From Rhodopseudomonas sp. BR0M22 (GTDB taxonomy: Bacteria; Pseudomonadota; Alphaproteobacteria; Rhizobiales; Xanthobacteraceae), in the NCBI RefSeq assembly GCF_010907035.1, contig NZ_QUMK01000042.1, forward strand, positions 1 to 50,049: a stretch of 50,049 nucleotides of DNA, in the 5' to 3' direction. The position numbers and the translations under genes were made by a program. Shown in pieces: positions 42,928 through 50,049 of the stretch; the stretch's first letter is position 1, and the number at the start of each line of letters is the position of its first letter. The notes beneath the pieces were generated by a model, which saw nothing but the letters and a program-made list of their open reading frames with translations, had not been told where the DNA came from and made no database searches.

Positions 42928-43842
42928 ATGGCCATCGATACAGACCTCGAACGCTCGCCCGAAACTTCGCAACACGCCGCCGTTGAGGCTCGCCGGACTG
43001 CGGCGCGAGCCTGGTTCGAGGGACTGCGCGATCGGATTTGCGCCGAGATCGAAGTTCTGGAGCGCGAGGCGCCGGCCGAGCTGTTTCCCGGCGAGCCAGC
43101 GACGTTCACTTACAAACCTTGGCAACGCAAGACCGGCTCCGGCGGCGGGGTCGGCGGCTTTCTGTCGAACGGCCGTCTGTTCGAGAAGATCGGCATTCAC
43201 ACCTCGTCGGCCAATGGCAAGCTGACTCAGGAGATGGCCAGGAATTTGCCGGGCGACGGCGTCAGCCTGGACTACGTCTCCACCAGCATCAGCCTGATCA
43301 TGCATCCGCGCAGCCCGCGGGTGCCGACCGTGCATATGAACACGCGGTTTCTGTCGACGTCGCAGGGCTGGTTCGGCGGCGGCGCCGATCTGACGCCGAT
43401 GCTGCCGGAGCAGCGCAGCCAGGACGCCGAGGACGCGGTGATCTTCCACAATGCGATGAAGCGCGCGTGCGACGCCCACGATCCGGCCTACTATGACAAG
43501 TTCAAGCCTTGGGCTGACACCTACTTCTTTCTGCCGCATCGCGGCGTCGCCCGCGGCGTCGGCGGGATCTTCTTCGATCATCTCGACAGCGGCGATTTCG
43601 ATCGCGACTTCGCCTTCGCGCGCGAGGTCGGCTCGGCGCTGCTCGACGTCTATCCGAAGATCGTGCGCAAGCGCATGGTCGAGCCGTGGACCGACGAGGA
43701 GCGGGCGCAGCAGCTCGCCTGCCGCGGTCTCTATGTCGAGTTCAATCTGCTGTACGATCGCGGCACGATGTTCGGTCTGCAGACCGGCGGCAACACCGAA
43801 ACGATCATGAGCTCGATGCCGCCGCTGGTGAGCTGGAGCTGA
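42928..43842 (+). CDS. hemF: Oxygen-dependent coproporphyrinogen III oxidase
   Basis: A 304-residue enzyme that converts coproporphyrinogen III to protoporphyrinogen IX using oxygen. Family blocks: GGGVGGFLSNGRLFEKIGIHTSS, TRFLSTSQGWFGGGADLTPMLPE (active-site Asp/His region) and RGLYVEFNLLYDRGTMFGLQTGGNTETIMSSMPPL. Its presence in a gene cluster used under low oxygen is worth noting, since the anaerobic enzyme HemN would serve there. I chose the ATG at 42928; the ribosome-binding site is weak. An earlier TTG at 42859 lacks support. Two 44-residue microprotein genes follow after 70 bases. Confidence 0.94.
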   Translation: MAIDTDLERSPETSQHAAVEARRTAARAWFEGLRDRICAEIEVLEREAPAELFPGEPATFTYKPWQRKTGSGGGVGGFLSNGRLFEKIGIHTSSANGKLTQEMARNLPGDGVSLDYVSTSISLIMHPRSPRVPTVHMNTRFLSTSQGWFGGGADLTPMLPEQRSQDAEDAVIFHNAMKRACDAHDPAYYDKFKPWADTYFFLPHRGVARGVGGIFFDHLDSGDFDRDFAFAREVGSALLDVYPKIVRKRMVEPWTDEERAQQLACRGLYVEFNLLYDRGTMFGLQTGGNTETIMSSMPPLVSWS

Positions 43843-43912
43843 TCCGCCCCGCGCGGCGCGGGGGCGGACCAGAGCTGGCTGTCACCCGCGCGTCGGATTG
43901 CGGAGGTTGGCG

Positions 43913-44047
43913 ATGGAGCAGTACTACGGTCTGATCGAGCTGATCGCGGTATTCGGTTGCCTGGTCGTCGGCTGGCTGGCGCTGGAGCGCCAAGGCAAGC
44001 GCCTCGACCGCGCCCGCGCCGAACGCGACAAGGCCGACCCGCGATGA
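43913..44047 (+). CDS. 44-residue membrane microprotein, first of a tandem pair
   Basis: The sequence begins MEQYYGLIELIAVFGCLVVG: an acidic start and one membrane span, then a basic amphipathic tail (ERQGKRLDRARAERDK). GGAGG lies seven bases before the ATG. Its stop overlaps the ATG of the next gene (ATGA). The two proteins are the same length and share the G-W-[LA]-[AV]-L-E-x-Q-G-[KR]-R-L-D-R core, so they are tandem paralogues. It sits 70 bases after hemF in the same direction. I do not recognise the family. The size and topology resemble small antenna- or reaction-centre-associated peptides; that is only a guess. Confidence 0.75.
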   Translation: MEQYYGLIELIAVFGCLVVGWLALERQGKRLDRARAERDKADPR

Positions 44048-44178
44048 ACAGCGACAGCGCCTTCAACTACTTCGAGATCCTGATGCTCGGCACGTTCGCC
44101 GCCGGCTGGGCCGTGCTCGAATGGCAGGGCCGGCGGCTGGACCGGAAGCGGGAGTCGGAGAAGATTAGTGGTCTCTAG
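44044..44178 (+). CDS. 44-residue membrane microprotein, second of a tandem pair
   Basis: The sequence begins MNSDSAFNYFEILMLGTFAA, a single span, then GWAVLEWQGRRLDRKRES. It is the paralogue of the preceding 44-residue protein, with coupled translation. The last five residues (KISGL) are written in AT-rich codons unlike the rest, and the low-GC segment begins here, so the original C-terminus may have been replaced when the AT-rich DNA arrived. Function unknown. Confidence 0.72.
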   Translation: MNSDSAFNYFEILMLGTFAAGWAVLEWQGRRLDRKRESEKISGL

Positions 44179-44236
44179 CAATCCTTCATCTTTAGATATT
44201 CCGTTACGCAGAAAATCGTTGGAGGTGAGCTCGTCC

Positions 44237-44299
44237 ATGTTATTAGCAATTTTGTTGGTATTGGTCGAAAGAGGCGAGGAACCAATACGTGAGGTTTAA
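44237..44299 (+). CDS. Possible 20-residue leader peptide
   Basis: A short frame MLLAILLVLVERGEE and five more residues, rich in Leu and TTA/TTG codons. GGAGGTGAG lies about 11 bases upstream. Its stop falls 11 bases past the GTG start of the next gene, in another frame, so it could couple or attenuate translation of that gene. The evidence is slim. Confidence 0.3.
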   Translation: MLLAILLVLVERGEEPIREV

Positions 44300-45056
44300 T
44301 CCAATTTTTGGTCAACGCGAAGCTGCAGAGAAATTTCTTGCATGGCCGGTTGTCGATCTCCCGACGCCCGACGTGCCGCTATTCAAAGATTATGATCTTG
44401 CTTGGGATTACTATAAGCAGAATCTTGAGGAGCGGCGCGAAATAATAAGAAGAATTTTGATTGTTACGTCGGCGCCTAGTGCAGTTGCTTCGGTGGTGGC
44501 GTTTGCTGTGCGCCTCAAGATTCTCGATGATCTCAGGCCGATTCTAGGTGTCACTCCAACACAAATATTGCCGCTTACGGTTTGTGCGATTTGGGTGATT
44601 TACATTTATTCGCTACTTCAATTAATCAGTCTTGCGAGCGAAGAACGAGTATCGCAGGACTATCTCAATTTTATCAATAGGCTGCGTAGGTACCTCGGCG
44701 AAGAAGTGCCAAAGATACAAATTCGATTCTTCTTCAAATATCGAAAGTTTGAGGATGAGCTCGATGCGCTCTTGTCAGATAAAAACGCCGCGGTAGATGC
44801 ATCGCCCGCGCGGTCGAGCCTGAAGAAGATTCTTTGTCATCTTGTCGATTTTCTTAAGTTCTTCAGAAAGCCTCGATTTTGGCGAGCGTCAGGTGTCATG
44901 TTTCTAATGGCAGTTCTGTTTTCCGTCTCGACTGGACTGACTTGGCTTTGGGTAAGTCCAGGATATATTTGCAAGTGGTGTATTTTTCTAACGATGCCTA
45001 TGGCTTTCCTTTTTCATGTTGTTTGGTTTCGAAGAGTGGCGGGCGATCGCAAATGA
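44289..45056 (+). CDS. AT-rich membrane protein of unknown function
   Basis: A 255-residue protein I do not recognise. It has a soluble N-terminal part (about residues 1-50), two hydrophobic segments (about 55-75, IVTSAPSAVASVVAFAVRL, and 88-115, ILPLTVCAIWVIYIYSLLQLISLAS), a central soluble region with basic patches, and two C-terminal spans (about 198-218 and 225-245). Base composition is much lower in GC than its neighbours, with frequent TTA, ATA and AGA codons, a sign of transfer. The start is a GTG with GAGGCGAGGA eight bases upstream. The stop overlaps the next gene's ATG (ATGA), so the two work as a unit. Confidence 0.7.
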   Translation: MRFNPIFGQREAAEKFLAWPVVDLPTPDVPLFKDYDLAWDYYKQNLEERREIIRRILIVTSAPSAVASVVAFAVRLKILDDLRPILGVTPTQILPLTVCAIWVIYIYSLLQLISLASEERVSQDYLNFINRLRRYLGEEVPKIQIRFFFKYRKFEDELDALLSDKNAAVDASPARSSLKKILCHLVDFLKFFRKPRFWRASGVMFLMAVLFSVSTGLTWLWVSPGYICKWCIFLTMPMAFLFHVVWFRRVAGDRK

Positions 45057-46072
45057 GAGTTTGTGTTGTCGCTGGCGTTCGTCCTCATTTTTTGAAGCTG
45101 GGAAGACTTTCTAGTGTCTTTCGTGAACGTCGCGTTGATTTTCGAATTATTAGGATTAATCAACAAGTAGTTGATGGGTATGATTATTACGAGCAGCTCG
45201 ACAAATCCGTCATCTGCAGGGACCTGATGGCGGGTTCTTTCTCATATGGTGGTGCAGGGAAATTCATTGAAGAGAGTCTTCGGCATATGCGGGCGCGCAT
45301 ATGTTTGGTTATTGGAGATACGAAAACTACATACGTTGGCGCTGTCGCTGCAAATCGAGCTGGTGTGCGATTGGTTCATTTTGAAGCTGGAATGCGATCA
45401 TTGTGCTCCAGCGGAATTGAGGACAGAATAAGGTCTGCGGTAGATCGCAGATCTGATGTTCTGATTTGTTGCCATGAATCAGATAGGATAAATCTAATAA
45501 GAGAAGGACGAGACGAGAAGGGTATCTTTGTTGCAGGTAGTTTGTACATGGAGCGAATTTATTCAGAAATCATATGTGATGAAAACGTCAATCATCTTGA
45601 TCGTTCTGTATGTTTAGTTACAATTCATAGGAAAGAAAACCTGAGGTTTAGTTTGCTAAAAGATGTTGTTGAATCGATCTCATTATTGGGGGTGCCTGTA
45701 AAATTTGTCGTTCACGATTCCGCGCTTGATCTTCTCCAGAATTTACGTTGGCCAAGCCATGTCGCGTTTCATCGGAGTATGTCTCGGAGGGAATTGCTCG
45801 AGTGCCTCTGTCGGTCGCTGCTCGTCGTCACTGATTCCGCTGGCCTGAGTGAAGAGGCTGTGGTTCTCAGGGTGCCTACAGTTGTAGTGAGGTCAGATAC
45901 GGAGCGACCATGGCTTCTGGGACGGAATTGCGTGCTGGCTAGTGCGTCGGAAATTTTTGACGCGGCTGCAAGAGCTCGGCGCGAGTTTTTGCCCCTATTT
46001 CCCTTGCCGAGGCATCGCTACGTTTCCGATCGTATTGCAGAAGTTGTCGGCCGTTTAGCCTTGGCGGGGTAA
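45053..46072 (+). CDS. UDP-N-acetylglucosamine 2-epimerase homologue (WecB/MnaA family)
   Basis: A 339-residue protein of the family that converts UDP-GlcNAc to UDP-ManNAc for surface polysaccharides. Recognisable blocks: VVAGVRPHFLKLGRL (family GTRPE-IK), IGDTKTTYVGAVAANRAGVRLVHFEAGMRS, EDRIRSAVDRRSDVLICCHESDRINLIREG, VTIHRKENL and TDSAGLSEEAVVLRVPTVVVRSDTERP. Several are altered (GTRPE reads GVRPH, HRRE reads HRKE), and it is about 35 residues shorter than typical enzymes, so it may have another nucleotide-sugar substrate. A line inside the gene (45541-45600) has 19 of 60 G+C, against 50 of 60 at 46261-46320 in crtC. It was probably acquired with the preceding gene. Confidence 0.83.
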   Translation: MRVCVVAGVRPHFLKLGRLSSVFRERRVDFRIIRINQQVVDGYDYYEQLDKSVICRDLMAGSFSYGGAGKFIEESLRHMRARICLVIGDTKTTYVGAVAANRAGVRLVHFEAGMRSLCSSGIEDRIRSAVDRRSDVLICCHESDRINLIREGRDEKGIFVAGSLYMERIYSEIICDENVNHLDRSVCLVTIHRKENLRFSLLKDVVESISLLGVPVKFVVHDSALDLLQNLRWPSHVAFHRSMSRRELLECLCRSLLVVTDSAGLSEEAVVLRVPTVVVRSDTERPWLLGRNCVLASASEIFDAAARARREFLPLFPLPRHRYVSDRIAEVVGRLALAG

Positions 46073-46079
46073 CGTTGAC

Positions 46080-47033
46080 TCATCGCCGCCGCGGCATCCG
46101 GAATGGCAGCATGGCTTGCACGACGGGCATGCGGAAGCGGTCGAGGGACAGGCTTTCGTGCATCAGCGTGACTTTCTCGCCGAGCAGCGTCGTCTCCACC
46201 ATCGAGCGGGCGTAGAACGGGGTGTCTTCCAGGGTGCGGACGAGCTTCGCATCGGTCTCGCTGCGCGCGCTGCGGTCGACCCGCCAGCCCGAGCGCGGCA
46301 GCGGCAGCAGCTGCGGCGGGGTGAATTCCTGTTTGTTGCCCGCCGCGTCGAAGGTGACGGCGAGATCGACCCGGCTGCCGTCGCGGCGCTCGGCTTCGTA
46401 CAGGATCACGGTCTTGTCGCGCATCGCGCCCCGCGCCCATTCCCAATGCCGGAAGCCGGTCTCGATCGGCTCGTCGCCGGCATTGCTGTCGAGATAGCCT
46501 TCGCCCTGCCAGGACAGGTTCGGTCGCCGCAGATCGACCTCGACGCGCGCGCGCGGCGCGATCGGCCACCAGCGGTGATTGCCCTGCGGATTGAGGACGA
46601 AGAAATCCTTGGTGATCGCCCGCGGTGTCACTCGCACCCGGCCCTCGATCCGTCCCGGCACCGGCGCGCCGGTTTCGCGGATGTTGATGGTCAGCGTCTT
46701 GCCGTCCCAGCCGAGGTCGCTCGGCCCGATCAGGAACGCGTTGACGTTGCGCGCCACGCGCCCGCGGCCGCGCTCGGTCATGGTCCAGCGCTTGCCGGCC
46801 TGATGATACAGCGCCACGTTGATGGCGCAGTGGTCGAGCGGATCGGCGGGCGCACGGCGCCGCGCGAACGCGTAGTAAGGCGAGAACACGCTGCCGATGA
46901 AGGCGATGATCGTCAGCCCTTCGCGGCCGTCGTCGCTGATCGCGTCGACGTACCACCAGGCGTAGCCGTTGCGTGGAATATCGGCGTTGAATCCGGCGCG
47001 GCGCTCGTCGGTTTCATTAGGCCATGCAATCAT
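46080..47033 (-). CDS. crtC: Carotenoid 1,2-hydratase (hydroxyneurosporene synthase)
   Basis: A 317-residue enzyme that adds water to the psi end group of neurosporene or lycopene, the first step to spirilloxanthin or spheroidene. Recognised by GYAWWYVDAISDDGREGLTIIAFIGSVFSPYYAFARRR near the N-terminus and the FRHWEWARGAMRDKTVILYEAERRDGS region. It has no signal peptide. It starts four bases after the crtD stop, so crtDC are one unit. The AT-rich insert ends seven bases from its stop, on the opposite strand. Confidence 0.92.
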   Translation of the reverse strand: MIAWPNETDERRAGFNADIPRNGYAWWYVDAISDDGREGLTIIAFIGSVFSPYYAFARRRAPADPLDHCAINVALYHQAGKRWTMTERGRGRVARNVNAFLIGPSDLGWDGKTLTINIRETGAPVPGRIEGRVRVTPRAITKDFFVLNPQGNHRWWPIAPRARVEVDLRRPNLSWQGEGYLDSNAGDEPIETGFRHWEWARGAMRDKTVILYEAERRDGSRVDLAVTFDAAGNKQEFTPPQLLPLPRSGWRVDRSARSETDAKLVRTLEDTPFYARSMVETTLLGEKVTLMHESLSLDRFRMPVVQAMLPFRMPRRR

Positions 47034-47037
47034 AATC

Positions 47038-48597
47038 TCACGTCGTCTTGGCAGAGGCGGGGCGTAGCGCAGGCTTCGCACCCGCCGGGTTGGCTTCGAG
47101 GTCGGCGAACAAGGTCGCCGCGGCGGCGCGGCCCGACAGGGCGGCCATCGGCACGCCGGGGCCCGGATGGGTGCTGCCGCCGGCCAGGTACAGGCCGGGG
47201 ATCCTTGTACGCGCTCCGGGACGTTCGAACGAGGCGCTCCAGCCGTGCGAGGCGCGACCATACAGCGCGCCACCAGTCGCCGGAAACAACCGATTGAAAT
47301 CGGCCGGCGTGGTCACCTCTGTCTTGCTCGCGTCGGCGTCGATTCGCAGCCCGCAGCGCTGCAGCACGCCGAAGGCGCGCTCGGCGGCGCGGTCGATCTC
47401 GCCTTGATCGAACGCCTTGCGGTCGCCGACCGGCGGCGCGTTGATCAGCACCAGCAGTTCTTCCTCGCCGCTGCTGGCGAGACGCGCCTCGTCGTCGATG
47501 CGATCCTGCGCGCAGACATACACCGTCGGTTCGTTCGGCACTTCGCCGCGGCCGAAGATCTCGGCGAATTCGCGGGGATAATCGCGCGAGAAGAACACCG
47601 AATGGCGGCACAGCGGAAAACCGTGTGTCTTCGCCACCATGCTCCAGGTGATGGCGGAGAGCGAGCGCAGCCGCGGTGCGAGCGGTGCGACCGCCGAGCG
47701 TACCGCTTCGCCGAACAGTCCCGCCGGGAGCGCGCCGACATCGGCATTGACGATCACCGAATGCGCTTCGATCCGCTCGCCGCTGTCCAGGACCACGCCG
47801 GCGGCGCGGCCGCCCGACACCATCACTTCGCGCACGCTTTGCTCATAGCGAATCGTCGTGCCGAACTTCGCCGCGCAGTCCGCCAGCGCCCGCGCCAGCG
47901 CGTGCATGCCGCCGTCGATGATCCACACGCCTTCATGTTCGACATGCGCGACCAGCATCAGGGTCGCCGGCGCATCGAACGGCGATGACCCGCAATAGGT
48001 CGCGTAGCGGCCGAACAGTTGCCGCATCCGCGGATCGTGGAAGTAATCGCCGAGCGCTTTCCACATCGTGGTGAAGGGACGGATCTTGCGCAGCTCGAGC
48101 AGGCCACCGAGTCCGCCGGCGGTCGCGAGCTTCGGCAGGCTCGGGGCGGTGGCGCGGAGAAACGGCTTTTCCAGAATCTCGTAGATGTGCCGGCTGTCGG
48201 CGCAGAACTGCCGATAGCGCTTCGCTTCAGCTGCGCCGGCGAACGCGCCGATCGCATCGGCCGAGCGCGCCTCGTCGGCGAACAGATCGAGATGTTGGGT
48301 GTCGTCCCAGGCGTGGCGCGCCAGCACGGACAAAGGCCGCAGGTGGACATGGTCGGAGAAATTCAGGCCGGCTCCGGCGAACAGTTCCTCGAACACCCAG
48401 CGCATCGTGAACACGGTCGGGCCGCTGTCGATCCGCGCCGGCCCGATCGCGACTTCTCGCATCTTGCCGCCGGGGCCCGCGGCGCGTTCGAGCACCGTGA
48501 CGTCGAAGCCGCGTGCGGCCAGGGCCAGCGCAGACGTCAGTCCCGCGACGCCTGCGCCGATCACTACGACGCGATTTCTCGCGGTCTGATCCCGCAT
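47038..48597 (-). CDS. crtD: Methoxyneurosporene/hydroxylycopene 3,4-desaturase
   Basis: A 519-residue FAD-dependent carotenoid desaturase, a relative of CrtI. FAD motif VVVIGAGVAGLTSALALAARGFDVTVLER (about residues 10-38); C-terminal signature GLYLAGGSTHPGPGVPMAALSGRAAA. Pairing with crtC and position opposite crtE identify it as CrtD rather than a second CrtI. I prefer the ATG at 48597; a GTG at 48609 adds four residues. The ribosome-binding site GGAG is 11 bases upstream. The shared crtD-crtE control region carries PpsR-type boxes. Confidence 0.93.
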   Translation of the reverse strand: MRDQTARNRVVVIGAGVAGLTSALALAARGFDVTVLERAAGPGGKMREVAIGPARIDSGPTVFTMRWVFEELFAGAGLNFSDHVHLRPLSVLARHAWDDTQHLDLFADEARSADAIGAFAGAAEAKRYRQFCADSRHIYEILEKPFLRATAPSLPKLATAGGLGGLLELRKIRPFTTMWKALGDYFHDPRMRQLFGRYATYCGSSPFDAPATLMLVAHVEHEGVWIIDGGMHALARALADCAAKFGTTIRYEQSVREVMVSGGRAAGVVLDSGERIEAHSVIVNADVGALPAGLFGEAVRSAVAPLAPRLRSLSAITWSMVAKTHGFPLCRHSVFFSRDYPREFAEIFGRGEVPNEPTVYVCAQDRIDDEARLASSGEEELLVLINAPPVGDRKAFDQGEIDRAAERAFGVLQRCGLRIDADASKTEVTTPADFNRLFPATGGALYGRASHGWSASFERPGARTRIPGLYLAGGSTHPGPGVPMAALSGRAAAATLFADLEANPAGAKPALRPASAKTT

Positions 48598-48646
48598 CCG
48601 CTTTCTCACTCCGGCTCAGCTGTCTTTGAGCCATATCATTGACAGG

Positions 48647-48664
48647 TGTCCATAATAACTTACA
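48647..48664. promoter_or_regulatory. PpsR/CrtJ-type box between crtD and crtE
   Basis: TGTCCATAATAACTTACA is a perfect TGT-N12-ACA site in the divergent crtD-crtE interval, 50 bases from the crtD start and 54 from that of crtE. Confidence 0.75.
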
Positions 48665-48672
48665 GTTTCGCA

Positions 48673-48690
48673 TGACAAGTTAAATTGACA
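48673..48690. promoter_or_regulatory. Degenerate PpsR-type box before crtE
   Basis: TGACAAGTTAAATTGACA keeps one half site (ACA) and has TGA in place of TGT in the other. Its right 12 bases GTTAAATTGACA are identical to those of puc box 1. Likely a weaker site; it starts 26 bases after the perfect box, the same spacing as in puc. Confidence 0.55.
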
Positions 48691-48717
48691 CTTGTGCCTC
48701 AGCGCGGGAGTGTGGCC

Positions 48718-49584
48718 ATGGATGTGACCAATCGGATCGAGCGTGCTCTGACGGAAGCGCTCAATCAGGCCGACATGGCCGGATGCCCGCCGCGGCTTGC
48801 GGCGGCGATGCGGAGTGCGGTGTTCCCGCGCGGCGCGCGGGTCCGGCCCCGGCTTTGCCACAGCGTGGCGCTCGCCTGCGGCGAAGACAATCCGGGCATT
48901 ACCGAAGCTGCCGGTGCCGCGCTCGAATTGATGCACTGCGCCTCGCTGATCCATGACGATCTGCCGTGCTTCGATGGCGCCGACCTGCGTCGCGGCCGTC
49001 CTTCGGTGCACAAGGCGTTCGGTGAACCGCTTGCGGTGCTCGCCGGTGACGCGATGATCGTGCTCGCGTTCCAGACCATCGCACGGGCCGAAGGTCCGGC
49101 GGACCGGCTGCTCAAGCTGACCCAGCTCATCGGCGGCGCGGTCGGCGTGCCGTTCGGCATCGTCGCCGGTCAGGCCTGGGAATGCGAGTCCGAGATCAAT
49201 CTCGCGCATTATCACCGTTCCAAGACTGGCGCGCTGTTCGTTGCCGCGACTGCGATGGGTGCGGCTTCGGCCGGTTCCGATCCGGAGCCGTGGCGGATGG
49301 TCGGCGAGAAGATCGGCGAGGCCTATCAGGTCGCCGACGATCTGCGTGACGCCGCCGCCGATGTCGAGGAGATCGGCAAGCCGGTCGGCCAGGATATCGC
49401 CCATGATCGCCCCAGCGCGGTGCGCGAGATGGGGATCGACGGCGCGATTTATCACCTGAAGTCGCTGGTGCGCGGCGCCGTCGAGGCGATGCCGGACTGC
49501 ACCAATGGCAACGAGTTGCGGTCGCTGATCATGTCGGAAGCGACGCGTCTGGTGCCGGCGAAACTCGCCGCCACAGCGGCCTGA
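48718..49584 (+). CDS. crtE: Geranylgeranyl diphosphate synthase
   Basis: A 288-residue prenyltransferase that makes GGPP for both carotenoids and the bacteriochlorophyll tail. The first Asp-rich motif is SLIHDDLPCFDGADLRRGRPSVH (DDxxxxD type, about residues 79-101), the second YQVADDLRDAAADVEE (about 203-218). GGAG lies seven bases before the ATG. It is followed by crtF after 49 bases in the same direction. Confidence 0.95.
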   Translation: MDVTNRIERALTEALNQADMAGCPPRLAAAMRSAVFPRGARVRPRLCHSVALACGEDNPGITEAAGAALELMHCASLIHDDLPCFDGADLRRGRPSVHKAFGEPLAVLAGDAMIVLAFQTIARAEGPADRLLKLTQLIGGAVGVPFGIVAGQAWECESEINLAHYHRSKTGALFVAATAMGAASAGSDPEPWRMVGEKIGEAYQVADDLRDAAADVEEIGKPVGQDIAHDRPSAVREMGIDGAIYHLKSLVRGAVEAMPDCTNGNELRSLIMSEATRLVPAKLAATAA

Positions 49585-49633
49585 TGCATCCGCCGGCGTG
49601 GCCCTCGCGGGCCGCCGGTGGTAGCAGAACCGA

Positions 49634-50049
49634 ATGGTCCCCTTGAGCCTGCGTGACCGGCTGCTCGGCTGGCGCGATTCGATCCTGTCGAATCCGCGGT
49701 TTCAGCGCTTTGCCGCGGTGTTTCCGCTGATGCGCCCGGTTGCGCGCAGCCGCGCCGTGGCGATGTTCGACCTCGTCGCCGGCTTCGTCTACTCGCAGAT
49801 CCTGCTGGCCTGCGTGCAGCTTCGGCTGTTCGACATGCTTGCCGAGCGTCCGGCCACGGCCGAGGACCTCGCCGCGCGGCTGTCGTTGCCGGTCGAGTCG
49901 ATGCGCATGCTGCTCGACGGCGCGGTCGCGCTCAAGCTGCTGCAGATGCGCAGCCAATCCCGTTATGGCCTCGGCCAGCTCGGCGCAGAGCTGCGCGGGA
50001 ATCGGGGCGTGCTCGCGCTCGTGGAGCATCACGCGATGCTGTATCGGGA
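49634..50049 (+). CDS. crtF: Hydroxyneurosporene O-methyltransferase, cut by the window end
   Basis: The first 138 codons of a methyltransferase gene. The N-terminus LRDRLLGWRDSILSNPRFQRF and the dimerisation and winged-helix-like region FDLVAGFVYSQILLACVQLRLFDMLAERPATAEDLAARL are typical of CrtF, which methylates the 1-hydroxy group in spirilloxanthin or spheroidene synthesis. The S-adenosylmethionine-binding domain lies beyond the window. Position after crtE fits the usual crtEF order. The ribosome-binding site is weak. Confidence 0.88.
   Translation, partial: MVPLSLRDRLLGWRDSILSNPRFQRFAAVFPLMRPVARSRAVAMFDLVAGFVYSQILLACVQLRLFDMLAERPATAEDLAARLSLPVESMRMLLDGAVALKLLQMRSQSRYGLGQLGAELRGNRGVLALVEHHAMLYR

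Noticed and set aside
44179-46072. A complete mobile element in the AT-rich segment
   Set aside because: No integrase, transposase, terminal inverted repeats, target duplication or tRNA end could be seen.

Overview
The window looks like chromosomal DNA of a photosynthetic alphaproteobacterium of the Rhodopseudomonas palustris type. It is GC-rich and carries light-harvesting 2 genes, a bacteriophytochrome-like kinase, magnesium chelatase, haem-pathway genes and a spirilloxanthin-type carotenoid cluster. It also holds palindromic repeats that I recognise from memory as common in Rhodopseudomonas and Bradyrhizobium genomes. The species call is an inference from gene content; no database was searched.

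Layout. 1-9.1 kb is general housekeeping: a Tat-exported peptide-type ABC binding protein, small membrane proteins, a metallophosphoesterase, a single-domain response regulator, a lipase-like hydrolase, a FAD oxidoreductase, a 27-residue membrane microprotein with its own promoter and terminator, and phosphoglucomutase. 9.2-11.6 kb is a nitric-oxide-associated set (nnrU, nnrS, DUF2249 protein). 11.6-12.8 kb is a class III CoA-transferase. 12.9-19.3 kb is a light-harvesting module. A NarL-type response regulator and a phytochrome-like kinase that lacks the usual bilin-binding cysteine read left; pucB, pucA, pucC and two genes for 16-residue-repeat proteins read right. The intergenic region between them carries two PpsR-type boxes and two tandem TGTCCG-N8-CGGAC inverted repeats. 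19.4-25.7 kb holds a Baeyer-Villiger-type monooxygenase and an RND efflux pair. 25.8-27 kb holds two likely general-stress genes with EcfG-like promoters.

27-50 kb is the left part of the photosynthesis gene cluster. A leftward operon (DUF3422, hydrolase-membrane fusion, CIA30, bciB) diverges from hemC-bchI-bchD. Then come a PilZ protein, hemE, an alpha/beta hydrolase followed by bchO, crtI-crtB, hemF, two overlapping 44-residue membrane microprotein genes, an AT-rich two-gene insert (unknown membrane protein and a UDP-GlcNAc 2-epimerase homologue), crtD-crtC reading left, and crtE-crtF reading right (crtF is cut by the window end).

How it fits together. hemC, hemE and hemF feed porphyrin; bchI/bchD insert magnesium; bchO is associated with that step; bciB reduces the 8-vinyl group; crtE, B, I, C, D and F build methoxylated carotenoids; pucBAC make LH2. 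Perfect TGT-N12-ACA boxes lie before puc, crtI and crtD/crtE, consistent with common PpsR control. The strongest candidate for something undescribed is the pair of repeat proteins that end the puc operon: one is entirely six 16-residue repeats, the other joins the same repeat to a stress-protein-like N-terminal domain.
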